NCBI GenBank assembly: GCA_019775845.1
Contig: JADQAV010000047.1
Span: forward strand, 248,001 to 312,000
Length of the DNA stretch: 64,000 nucleotides
Reading direction: 5' to 3'
Source: Myrmaecium sp. VS I D KN 1
Lineage: Eukaryota; Ascomycota; Dothideomycetes; Valsariales; Valsariaceae
Part shown: positions 55,224-64,000 of the stretch, one piece after another
Numbering within the stretch: the first letter of the stretch is position 1
Layout of the letters: each line of letters starts with the position of its first letter
Translations under genes and position numbers: made by a program
The notes under the pieces: generated by a model
Seen by the model: only the letters and a program-made list of their open reading frames with translations
The model's database searches: none
What the model was told of the DNA's origin: nothing

Positions 55224-58200
55224 TTACCCCCTCCCCCCACCTCCTCCCCCTCCACCACCTCCCCCACCACCAACACCCCCCGCCCTCACCCACTCGCCCA
55301 CCTCAAACGCCACGCGCCGCAGCCCTGCCTCACCCACCGCTTCCCCAGGCCGCCGCGCCACCACAACAACCCCCACCCTCCCCTCCTCCCTGACCTCCAC
55401 CGCCCTCTCCCGGCGGTGGTGATGATGATGGCCGCCCATCACCATCATGCCTTGCGTCGGCGTGGGCGTCAGCGTCGGCGTCAGCGTGGGCGTCGGCGTG
55501 GGCGTCGTCACATCCTCTACACCTCCGCCTCCGCCTCCGCCGCCTCCACCGCCGCTCACGCCGCCGCTGCCGCTGACACCAACGCTGCTCCCGCCGGTCG
55601 CTAACGCGCCCGGTCCCGCGCTCCCGTTAGTCGCGCCCGGGCCCGCGGCAAGACCATCCTTGATGTACACCGTCACGTCCGGGCCGAGGATCCCCCGCCA
55701 CAGCGTCGCCATCCACTGCCAGTGGTCGGTGGGGGAGTAGGCGTCGGCGAGGGGGATGCTGGCGGCGTAGGCGTCGGCGGCGCGGAGGTGGTAGGTGGGG
55801 AGGAGGAGGATGGGGATGGGGAGGGGGTGGGATTGGGGATGGGGGGAAGGGAGGGAGGAGGCGAGGGAGGGTTTGCGGGGGTTGCTGCTTGTTGTGTTGG
55901 TGTTGTTGGTGCTGGAGGGTTCGGTGGTTTGGTGGTTCGGATGCGGATGCGGATGCTGCTGCCGATGCGGAGCGTTCCGATCGCCATCACCCTCCTCCAT
56001 CTCCACGTCCCGATCCGACGGCGAGGCCGGGGAAGACAACGACAACGACGACGACACGGAGGAAAGCGGGGCGCAGCAGGAGCTGCTGCTGCAGCTGGCC
56101 TTGCGGGACCCCGGCGGCCCATGGAGGGAGGACAGGGCGCCGTGGGTGAGGAACTCGATCATCGCGGCGTTCTTGCCGTGCCACTCGGCGATGACGGCGA
56201 GGTAGTCGGCGAGGGTGGCGGGCGCGCCGCCGACGGGCGGCACGCGCGGACCCTCCGCCACCCGGACGACGAAGTCGCCCGTCTTGCCCAGGCAGTCGGC
56301 CAGGTGGGCGACCATGGCCTGGACGGCCTGGGTGTCGCTGCCCTCGACCGCGACGATGGAGCCGCGGGTGATGGGTTGATGGGATTGAAGGAAACGCGCG
56401 GGCAGCTTGAGCGGCGGCGCGATCTGACCGAGGATCTTGATCTTGCTGAGGAACGGCATGCTCGTCACCATCGCTTCGACGCTGCGTCCGCTCGCTTCGC
56501 CGCCGTTCGCTTTCAGCGGAGGCAGCGAGAGGCTCGGGTCCCGGTGCGGACCGCTGATGGACTGTCGGGCGCGCAGGAGCGCAGTCGGCGGGGGCGAGTG
56601 CTGCAGCAGCTGGTCGGGCGGCGGGAGGGAGGGGCGACGGCCGTGGGGGGTGAAGGGGTACGGCGTGCCGGGGCTCGGGTGATGGGTCCCGACCACGCCG
56701 TAGCCCAGCTGGTTCAGCCGACGCCGTTTCGCGTCGGGAGACAGCATGTTCAGCGCTTCCAGCTCGGCCGCGGGTCGGAGACCGGTTTGGATCATCGTCG
56801 GCCGGGGATGGGGCGCGCCTGAGCCGGGATGTTTGCGGCGCAGGCCGGCTTGGCTCTGCGGTGAGCCGGGAGGGGGCAACCCGTGCGCGAGCGGAGGGAA
56901 GCGCGGGGTGTTCATGATGGACGCGGTTCGCGGGGTGGTCGGGTATGGTCCGCCTGGGAGGAGCTTGAAGATGGAGGCCGTGGGCGTGCTGATGGATCGG
57001 CCACCACACTTTCCGCACTGCGCAGGCTCGGTGAGGTTGTTGTGACCGTCGACGCTTGACGGCTTGCTGGTCGCGGATCGGCGCGGTTGGTATCGATAGT
57101 CGGGATAGAGCTGCTGGTGCTGAGCTTTTTCTCTCTGCAGGAGGCGATGTTAGTTAGGCCTGCGCGGACACCAGGACGAGGGGAATCGAAAGAGGAGGAG
57201 GGAGGAAGAGAGGGGAGACAGAGGACGATATCATACCTCAGCATACACCTTCCACTCGTGCTTGACCGACTCCGGTTCGGCCTGCCACTGCTCGCCGAGG
57301 ATCTTGGAGATGTCGGGGTTGGAGAGACCGGGGTGACGGGCCACGACGGCGGCCTGTTTGTTCTGCCGATAAAGGATGAAGGCTATATACAAAGGGGAAA
57401 AGGGGGGGAAAGAAACGCCTCGGTTAGTAACCGGTCACGTCGAAGTTTCGGACAAAGGGAAGAAGAAGAAGAAAAATGGAAAAGAAGAAAACGACGTGCC
57501 GTGATGACAAAGGAGGTGGACATCCGACCACAATGATGACGAGGACGAGGACGAGGATGAGGCGTATGGCATCGCTTATTGACGAGAGAGGGACAAGAGA
57601 GAAGAAAGAAAAAGATGGTGGTAGAGAGAGGAACGGTGTAGCATGCCCTGAAAGAAAAAAAAAGAAAGAAAAAATCAAACAAAGAAAAAAAGGGGAATTC
57701 AGGGGAAGGGGAGAAGAAGAAAGGGGAGGCGATGAAAGGAGAGCAGAGAAGAGGGGAGAGAAGGGAAGAAAGGGGAACAAGCCCATACCGTTTCGCGGTC
57801 TTTTGATCTTCGGTTCCGGCTGACACAAGCAAACCTTGGACAAACCCTCTGCTGCTGCTGCTGTGGACGACGACGACGGGTCGCTTCCCGGTCGTGGCGG
57901 GGTGGTGGTCGCGGTGGTGGTGGTGATGGCCGTGATGCTGGTGGTGGTCACATCGCGGGGGCGGGACGACTCTATATGTTCGGTCGAGCGCGCGTCCTTG
58001 TTGCCTCCGCCGCCGCCGTTGCTGCTGCTGCTGCCGTCAGAACCTTCCGCGCCATCGTCTCGATCGTCGTCCTCGTCGTCGTCCTCAGTCTCGGTCGGTC
58101 GTCGCGGTCGCGTCCTGCCGGGGTGCTGCTGGGGTGGAGGCGATTCAGGCGAGGGAAGGAGGAGGACACCGTCGTCGCGATGGTCGCTGCCCCGGTCGTC

Positions 58201-58401
58201 GTCCGCACCCGTCAACCGGGTCGGCGGGTGGTGTTGGTGTTGGTGATGGTGGTTGTGGTTGTGGTGGGTGTCTGCAGCCAGCCGCGGGACGACGGATAGT
58301 GAGGGCGAGGCTCTGCTGCGGAGCGGATGCGAGACGGTGTCGCGGATGTGGTCGGGACCTCGCGACGTGCTGCTGGTGCTGGTGGTGATGCCGGTCGACA
58401 T
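55224..58401 (-). CDS. HMG-box transcription factor, Ste11/FMF-1-like
   Basis: Three exons: 58401-57789, 57382-57237 and 57134-55224, giving 889 aa. The SOX-type HMG box lies at about 197-273 and is split by both introns: PKIKRPRNAFILYRQNKQAAV, LSNPDISKILGEQWQAEP, VKHEWKVYAE then REKAQHQQLYPDYRYQPRR. A CxxC (QCGKCGGRSIS) and LPGGPYP follow, the order I know from the Ste11/FMF-1/PaHMG5 group. That group controls sexual development and pheromone genes. A first exon of His/Asp/Thr-rich repeats and a C-terminal Ser/Pro/Gly-rich part (ending in a Gly run) flank the box. Intron 1 is 406 nt and A/G-rich in the coding-strand complement. The box assignment is firm; the exact orthology and very low-complexity C-terminus are less sure. 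Confidence 0.87.
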
Positions 58402-58674
58402 TATGTCTCCCCCTTTTCTTTTCTCGCTCTCTCTCTCTCTTTTTCCTGCCTCGGCAAGGATTTCACGGTTTCACGAGGTTCCCGTCGGAGAGTCAGTCAG
58501 AGAGTTCAGAGAGTCAAGTCAGTCAGTCAATCCAACCAACCGGTGGAGTGGTGGGATCGGCCGGGAGCTAGGCTGAGGACAGATAGGTAGGAGGATAGGT
58601 ATCGATCAAGAATGGCTGGCTACAGTAGGTATATTGTTTGGTTTGCATGAACCGGATCGGACCCGGACAGGCCT

Positions 58675-58740
58675 GGACAAGACAAGACAAGACAAGACGG
58701 GAGAGGACAGGACAGGACAGGACAGGACAGGACAGGACAC
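58675..58740. repeat. Pentanucleotide array GACAA then GGACA
   Basis: Several GACAA units change to about seven GGACA units, with one irregular GGGAGA between them. It starts about 275 bp upstream of the HMG gene start. Confidence 0.9.
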
Positions 58741-59809
58741 GAAAGGGAACAAGTCAGGTCAATCAAGAGGGGAGGGGAGGGGGGATAATAAAATAAAGGA
58801 GAAAGAAGAAGAAGGAGAAGGGGAAGAAGGGGAAAAAACGATGGAATTGTCGTTTGTCTCAAGACGACTTCGCAGCCTTTTTCACGCGATGGCCGAAACC
58901 CGTTCAACACTTCGGTAAGGTAGGTTCTGAGTTGATGACAACTGTTATTGTTCACCGTCATCGGCTCTCATCGGCTCATCGGGTCGAGAAGAAGAGGGGG
59001 GGGAAAAAAGAAAGAAAGAAAGAAGGGCAAGAAGAAAAAGGAAGAAGAACAAGACCAGGATTCACAGAACGGTAAACAGCGAAGGGAGAGAAAAAGCGCG
59101 CGGAATTTCGTCTTCTTTGTCTTTGTTTTCCTTGTGGTTTCTTTCTTTGAAACCCTTTTTCCTAGCCTCACCACACCAAACCACTTTCACTCACACACAT
59201 ACCCTTGCCACTTTCTCTCACTCATTCCCCTCCCTTAATTCACCTCCTTCCTTTTTCCCGACGCGCTGGGAGCTGAAGCAGCTCTCTGTTCGCCCGGAAG
59301 TGACGGGTCCCCGCGACAGAGAAAAGTGTTTGCGATTGTCTCGGGAAAATGGAAAAGGGGAGCTGCAACTAGCCGTTCGCAGCTTTGACGCGGGTGCCGA
59401 AACCGAAACGTTTTTTCTTTGTTTGTTTCCATTCCCGATTGCCCCTGTCCGCCCCTGGCTGGCCCTAACCTAGTAACCCACCCATCCAACACCACCCCAG
59501 ACCACGCCAGACCTGGCGTTCGGTGGTATGCAAGGAAGCGACACGCGCGGGATATTGCGCCGCGCAAACAATGGAATGGGTTGGGGTGGGGGAACGGCAA
59601 CGGGAACTTAGGTAACGGGGCAAGGGAAAAAGGCGGGGGACCAAGCCAAGGGAGGGACGACGAGGAATGCTGCTTAATGCGCAGGTCGAGCGGCGTTTGG
59701 CCTCACCTCGCCTCGCCTTGAATCGCATCTCGGCAGTTGGGGATCGGGATCGCCATAATGCGATTGATGGCGATGGCGATGATGGTGGATGGACGAACGG
59801 GGTTGCCAC

Positions 59810-59837
59810 CGCGCGCACACACACACGCGCGCGCGCG
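59810..59837. repeat. Alternating CG/CA tract, Z-DNA candidate
   Basis: 28 bp of strict purine-pyrimidine alternation: CG steps, then CA steps, then CG steps. Such tracts favour left-handed Z-DNA under negative supercoiling. Confidence 0.8.
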
Positions 59838-59962
59838 GGGAAACGGTGACCCATCGCTGCTGCTGCTTCCCACACCCCATCAGACATCCGACATCCACAT
59901 CCACATCAACATCCACACGACGCACCGCACGCACGAATCACGCACGCGCCGTTTCAACGTCT

Positions 59963-61527
59963 TCATGAGGGAGGGAAGGGGGCGTTGAAGTAACCCGGGT
60001 CGAGGTGGCCGCTCTTCTCGCGGGCCTTGTTCAAGGCCTCGTGGTTGTAGGTCTCGTTGCCGGCGATGATGGCGGCGGTGTCGGTGCCGATGAGCTCGTG
60101 CGCCTTGCTGCTCAGGTGCAGATTGTCCCTGCGAGAGAGAGATCGCGTTAGTGGGTGGTGCTGTTCCTTGCTCGGGATTTTTTTTTTTTTTTTTTTTCTC
60201 TTTTTCTTCCCTTCAGATGAGATGGGATGGGATGGAATTGGGATTGGGAAACACATACCAGAACAGGTGCTTGGTGGAGTCGTTGCATCGCACGGACTCG
60301 GACCGTTTGCTCACGGTCAGTTGCTTCGCGTCCTGCAGATCGTCCTCGGCGGTCATGATGCACGGCCGGAGGACCTCCTGGAAGATGGGAGCCTCCTTGC
60401 CCAGGCCGTTGGCGTCCGTCATGCCCAGGGTGTTGAGCTGCTTGTTGCGGACCTGCTCGACGATGAACTCGTTCAGGTCGGGCATGTACAGCTCCCCGCC
60501 CGTCCAGCGCACGGCCGCCTCGCCGATCGCCGCGTTCCACTGCTGGACCAGATAGACGGCCAGGTGGAGGTCCTGGGCGTGGTTGACCGTCGCCGTCGCC
60601 GTCGGCATCGGTCGGTTCACGAAGCCGGGCAGGAAGCTGATGTCGGGCACCAGCGGCATGACGAACCGGGGGTGGTGCGCGCTGCTCTGGGCGAGCACGT
60701 CCAGCTGCTCGAACAGCGCCTCCACGATCCGGTCGATGGCCTCCGCCGCTCGGTCCTTCTGCAGCCGGGAGAGGTGCCACAGATCCCAGATGCCAAACAT
60801 GACGGTGAAGGTCGTCCAGCCGCCCTCCTTGGGTTGTTTCAGCGGGTTGAAGGTCGTGCGGTCTTCGTGCTTCAGCCACCGTTCCACCTGGGCCTTGAAG
60901 TCGTCCAACGGTTCGCCCTGCTCCACTTTCTGCTGCTGCTGCTGCTGCTGCTGAATGTCTTGCGTACCCGTCGCGCCGCCCTCCGCCGTTTGCTCATCCG
61001 GGCTGGTGCTGTTCTGGTTTTGGTTTTGGTCCTGGTCGGACGTTTGCTCGACGGTCAAGTTTCGGATCACGTAGTTAGACACCACGGCTCCGGTTGCTTC
61101 GCCAAGGTTCGCGTACGAGGCCGATCGGGCCAAGTTGGTCAGCTCGTCGCATTTGAGCTGTGGAACGAGAAAAACAAAAGAAAAGAAAGCACCAAGTCAG
61201 CACGGGTGTGACAATAAGGAGAGAAATCCCACACGGGGAGACGACGCCGCTTACCTTTTCACACAGCACTTCGGTCCACGCCCTGCCCTGCTCGGGATCG
61301 CGGTAGTCGGGCACGGCCGAGCCGACCCGGTGGGCGCCGGTGTCGCTCCAGGAGTCGCCGAAGACGACGACGCGGCGGGTGGGCGTCTTCAGAACATCGT
61401 GCACCTTCTCGGCGACCTTCTCCTGGACCTGCTTGGAGATGCGCAGCGAGGGAGCGACCCAGGCGAGGTAGAGCAGCGTGCAGACGGCGAAGGCGATGAT
61501 TGCGTGGACCCGGGTGAGGAAGCGCAT
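59963..61527 (-). CDS. Membrane-anchored GDSL/SGNH hydrolase
   Basis: Three exons: 61527-61255, 61157-60259 and 60128-59963, giving 445 aa. Residues 8-25 (HAIIAFAVCTLLYLAWVA) form a signal anchor, so the domain faces the secretory lumen or outside. The nucleophile Ser59 is in VVVFGDSWSDTG, the GDS block. The C-terminal catalytic pair D392 and H395 lies in FWDNLHLSSKAH, interrupted by the last intron. A family block FGIWDLWHLSRL sits in between. Fungal members of this family are lipases or acyl/acetyl esterases acting on cell-wall or lipid substrates. A disordered insert (about 125-155) carries a run of eight Gln from CAG repeats (60932-60954). Intron 2 holds a 20-nt poly-A in the transcript (T20 on the plus strand, 60178-60197). 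Confidence 0.88.
60178..60197. repeat. T20 homopolymer in GDSL-gene intron 2
   Basis: Twenty consecutive T on the plus strand (A20 in the transcript), inside the 130-nt intron 60129-60258. Length is prone to sequencing error. Confidence 0.85.
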
Positions 61528-64000
61528 GGTGGTCGTTGCGGCCTGAGGGGGGGCAGACCGTGGGTACCTGGCAAGGCTGCAGCGGGACGAGACGGAAGTG
61601 GCGGAACGAAGGTGGGATGGGAAGAGATCGAGAGGCAGGGACAGACAGAAAAAAACCACAACGAACAACGGGGAGGAGGTGAGAGAGTGTGAGAGAGAAA
61701 GAAGGATAGGATAGTCGAGAGGAGGAGAGAAGAGGAGGGGAGAAAAGAAGGTTAAGAGAGATGAGAGAGAAGAGAGAGGCGACACCAGCCAGGCGCGGGA
61801 GCTGACGCGTTTAGTGACCAGGACGGCGGCGCATCTGCCATTTCAACCACGAATGGCTTCATCCGACTTTTGGCTAGCAGGAAAGACGCGGGCGGCGGCG
61901 GCGCGGGGGATAACCATAAAAAAATAACGGGATGGGGATAGTAGGAAAATATCAACACAAAACAAAGCCATGAGCATAATCATGAACGAATGAGGTACCA
62001 CCATGTTGCTGTTGTCTTAAAACCATTGCAATAATCTATCTGTCCTACAAATGAAAACCGTCACATCGAAGCCGCAGGAAGGAGACGCAGGTACAGGCAG
62101 GCACACAAAAAGAACACAGATGAAAGCCGCGCACAACACGAACAACAACAACAACAAGCCAACGAAAAAAGCCAACGCGGGACAGGGATGGATGGAAGGA
62201 TTACCTAGGGAAGGAAGATAACGTTATGAGCAGAGGGAATCACACAAGCATCCAATCCAGCCTACTAGTAGCCAGCCCAGCCAGCCCAGCCAGCCAGCCC
62301 ATGCCAGCCCAGATAGTTACCAGACCACAGACCGGCAAGATCAGCACCAGAGCCAAAGGAAGATTGGAAAGAGGTGGAGGTGGGATCCGCCACCACCACC
62401 ACCACCACCACCACCACCAACCCAGCCAGCTAGACGAGCGCGCTTAGGGGATGGATGGAGAGGAGAGAGAGTCGTGGTGTGTGGTGGGAAGTGGGAAGGA
62501 AAAAAGCGGGTCGAGGAACATGGGCTTGTTCAGAAGGGACCGGGCGTAACGCTAAGTTAAGGCTTCCCTAGGGCATCCATCTGGGATGGGGGATTTTTAG
62601 GGAGGTTTGGGTATTTAGGAAGAGAGAGATGAGGTCTTGAGTAGTAGAGGATGTGAGGTATGTGGTTGATACTGTATATCAATCTTCCTAGATATCAACG
62701 ACGACAACGATGTTGACAAGGACAGGGCAGGGGAAGGTCTGTTGGTTGAGTAGTACGCGATGTGCGACGTAATGCTGTTCGTTATCCGTACATCTGTTCT
62801 ATATTCAAGCTGCTCGGCTTGTTTCGTTTTCGCCCCGTTTCCATCTCCCATCCGTCGTTCATAACGCACACGGATCGAGTAAGATCGGATGAGAAAATGG
62901 CAGGAGATTGGACGGATACAGGACCTGGATGCTTTACGCCAGTCGGACATGTGTAAACTGGGTGAGTGAGGGTATAGTACGGATACAGTACGGAGTAGTA
63001 CCTCTGTACTCGTAACCTGAGGATGTAAGTACTACTATATGTAGCACCGTTATACCGGTAACCCCCAAGACAACTCGAAGTATCCTCGTGAGGATTAATA
63101 TACATAAGATGCGTTGTGATATTCGCATCATCCATCGTCCTGTTTCTCTCCATCAACACCTGAGTCAGTGCTTCCTCGTACCGGACGTGGGACGGTAATA
63201 AGTTACGTCGTCCGGGATATCGTGGTGGTCCGCGTACAAGGTTTCGATGATGGAACCCCCGGCTCTTAAATCTGAAAAAGAAAAAGACGAGATGAAGTAC
63301 TCCATGCATCTTGGCTCCCCCTTTTCTGAACTGGTGAACGCCATACATAAATACTTCATCCACCGAAGAAGAGTACGGTACATAAGAGCAAGAGAAGGCA
63401 TCCCATCCATGCCAACCGGGTAGTTTCCCAACCGCCCTGCCCCCTGCCGCGGCGGCGGCGCCGGCGCCACCAACCACCAAGGAAGGGCAAGCGGCAACCG
63501 TCCGCCGTGCCGACCGCTGGCTCTGAGATCCCTTGCCACCACCGTACCGCATCCCGTCGTGCCCGTCAAGCAAGAAAGGCAGCTGGACACGCGACGACGA
63601 TGTTCGCGATGATAATAACAATAATAATAATAAAACTAGCGACAACATCAATAGCGAGGATATGGTTGGATCTAGGGTCGGATGATTAGATGGATAGATC
63701 GGCGACATATAAAGTACTCCGAGTATGTACGTATGTATATATATATATATACGGAAAAGCAACGAAACCAAAAATTTGAAGACAATCACAGCGATTCCAT
63801 GCACGAAACAGATTTGATCAGTAGTGAAAAGATAGGACCATAGTGTTCGATATTCAATAATACGCGGTGATAGAGTTAGATTTGTAGGGGCCGATCAATC
63901 TGGATGGAATTAAGACTATATCGAGCGTGGATGAGAGAGAGAGAGGAGAGATTAAGATATTCCGATATGCTGCTGCTGCCCTTGTATTTCCATAGCCCGT
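61528..64000. other. 2.5-kb spacer at the right edge, no gene seen
   Basis: Carries the GDSL-gene promoter, a CCAGC/CAGCC repeat (62270-62310), a (CAC)n run at 62391-62419, a TACGGAGTA at 62989-62997 and a short TA run at 63737-63750. The longest minus-strand frame (62782-63804) has biased composition, many stretches of simple sequence and no recognisable motif, so I do not call it a gene. Confidence 0.5.
62391..62419. repeat. (CAC)n trinucleotide repeat
   Basis: About nine CAC units in the intergenic right-hand spacer. A polyhistidine-type frame reads through it on the plus strand but has no other gene features. Confidence 0.9.

Larger units (their letters stand above)
58402..59962. other. 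Upstream region of the HMG gene, repeat-rich
   Basis: 1.56 kb with no supported gene. It holds a GACAA/GGACA pentamer array (58675-58740), purine-rich tracts (58769-58830), a 28-bp alternating purine-pyrimidine stretch (59810-59837) and CACATC hexamer repeats (59885-59915). Both the HMG gene promoter and the GDSL gene 3' end border it. Confidence 0.55.

Noticed and set aside
55722-56822. Plus-strand frame opposite the HMG gene
   Set aside because: Low-complexity antisense frame; the minus strand continues in phase from the HMG box.
62782-63804. 340-codon minus-strand open frame at the right edge
   Set aside because: Composition is biased, it runs through simple repeats, has no recognisable domain or splice context, and other frames overlap it equally well.
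1-64000. CRISPR arrays, bacterial-type operons or viral copies
   Set aside because: None seen; the DNA is eukaryotic with spliceosomal introns, and no reverse transcriptase, integrase or capsid-like frame appears.
1-64000. Secondary-metabolite gene cluster
   Set aside because: No PKS, NRPS, terpene synthase or P450 signature; the neighbours are mostly conserved housekeeping genes.

Overview
The window is nuclear DNA of a filamentous ascomycete (Pezizomycotina), probably a Eurotiomycete. The main reasons are short spliceosomal introns (mostly 50-140 nt, GT..AG with CTAAC/CTGAC-type branch sites), GC-rich coding exons between CT-rich spacers, a BimA-type Cdc27, a fungal-rhodopsin membrane protein and an intron-bearing nuclear tRNA-Leu. 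The class-level placement is inference from protein flavour, not a search result. I rebuilt exon structures by hand from splice sites and reading phase. Every multi-exon model given here closes in frame.

Layout. 1-4.1 kb is gene-poor and looks decayed. 4.1-7.8 kb holds a large disordered Ser/Arg-rich protein (+). 8.6-10.2 kb holds a nitroreductase-family enzyme with a mitochondrial-type leader (+), preceded by a very regular G-quadruplex tract. 10.5 kb has a tRNA-Leu(AAG) with a 19-nt intron (-). 11.3-14.1 kb is a divergent pair: the kinetochore protein Cnl2 (-) and the MRG chromodomain protein Eaf3 (+). 16.4-17.7 kb is a seven-helix fungal-rhodopsin protein (+), convergent with a GRAM-TBC-EF-hand RabGAP of the Gyp2 type (-) at 18.3-21.9 kb. 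22.7-23.8 kb is a protein with a duplicated DUF7726-like module (-), divergent from a CAP10/GT90 glycosyltransferase (+) at 24.3-26.1 kb. Then follow arginyl-tRNA synthetase (+, 26.5-28.8 kb) and APC/C subunit Cdc27/BimA (+, 29.8-32.4 kb).

The second half has an SLC1-type lysophosphatidate acyltransferase (-, 34.1-35.2 kb) directly downstream of acetyl-CoA carboxylase (-, 36.0-42.9 kb). The two are head-to-tail on the same strand and both serve lipid synthesis. A 3.4-kb spacer upstream of ACC carries a MITE-like inverted repeat. Next come an HSL-type alpha/beta hydrolase with a 7-nt first exon (-, 46.3-48.7 kb), a small 8-cysteine secreted protein (+, 50.0-50.4 kb), a BTB/POZ protein (+, 51.3-52.5 kb), mitochondrial acetylornithine aminotransferase ARG8 (+, 53.0-54.5 kb), an HMG-box transcription factor of the Ste11/FMF-1 kind (-, 55.2-58.4 kb) and a membrane-anchored GDSL/SGNH hydrolase (-, 60.0-61.5 kb). 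61.5-64 kb is low-complexity spacer.

Most genes are conserved housekeeping genes, and neighbours do not form an evident biosynthetic cluster or a new multi-gene system. The more unusual signals are structural: the G4 tract, two perfect or near-perfect hairpins, a non-canonical GC-AG intron in eaf3, two outsized introns (409 and 406 nt), a 7-nt first exon, alternative starts for dual targeting of ArgRS, and the MITE-like element.
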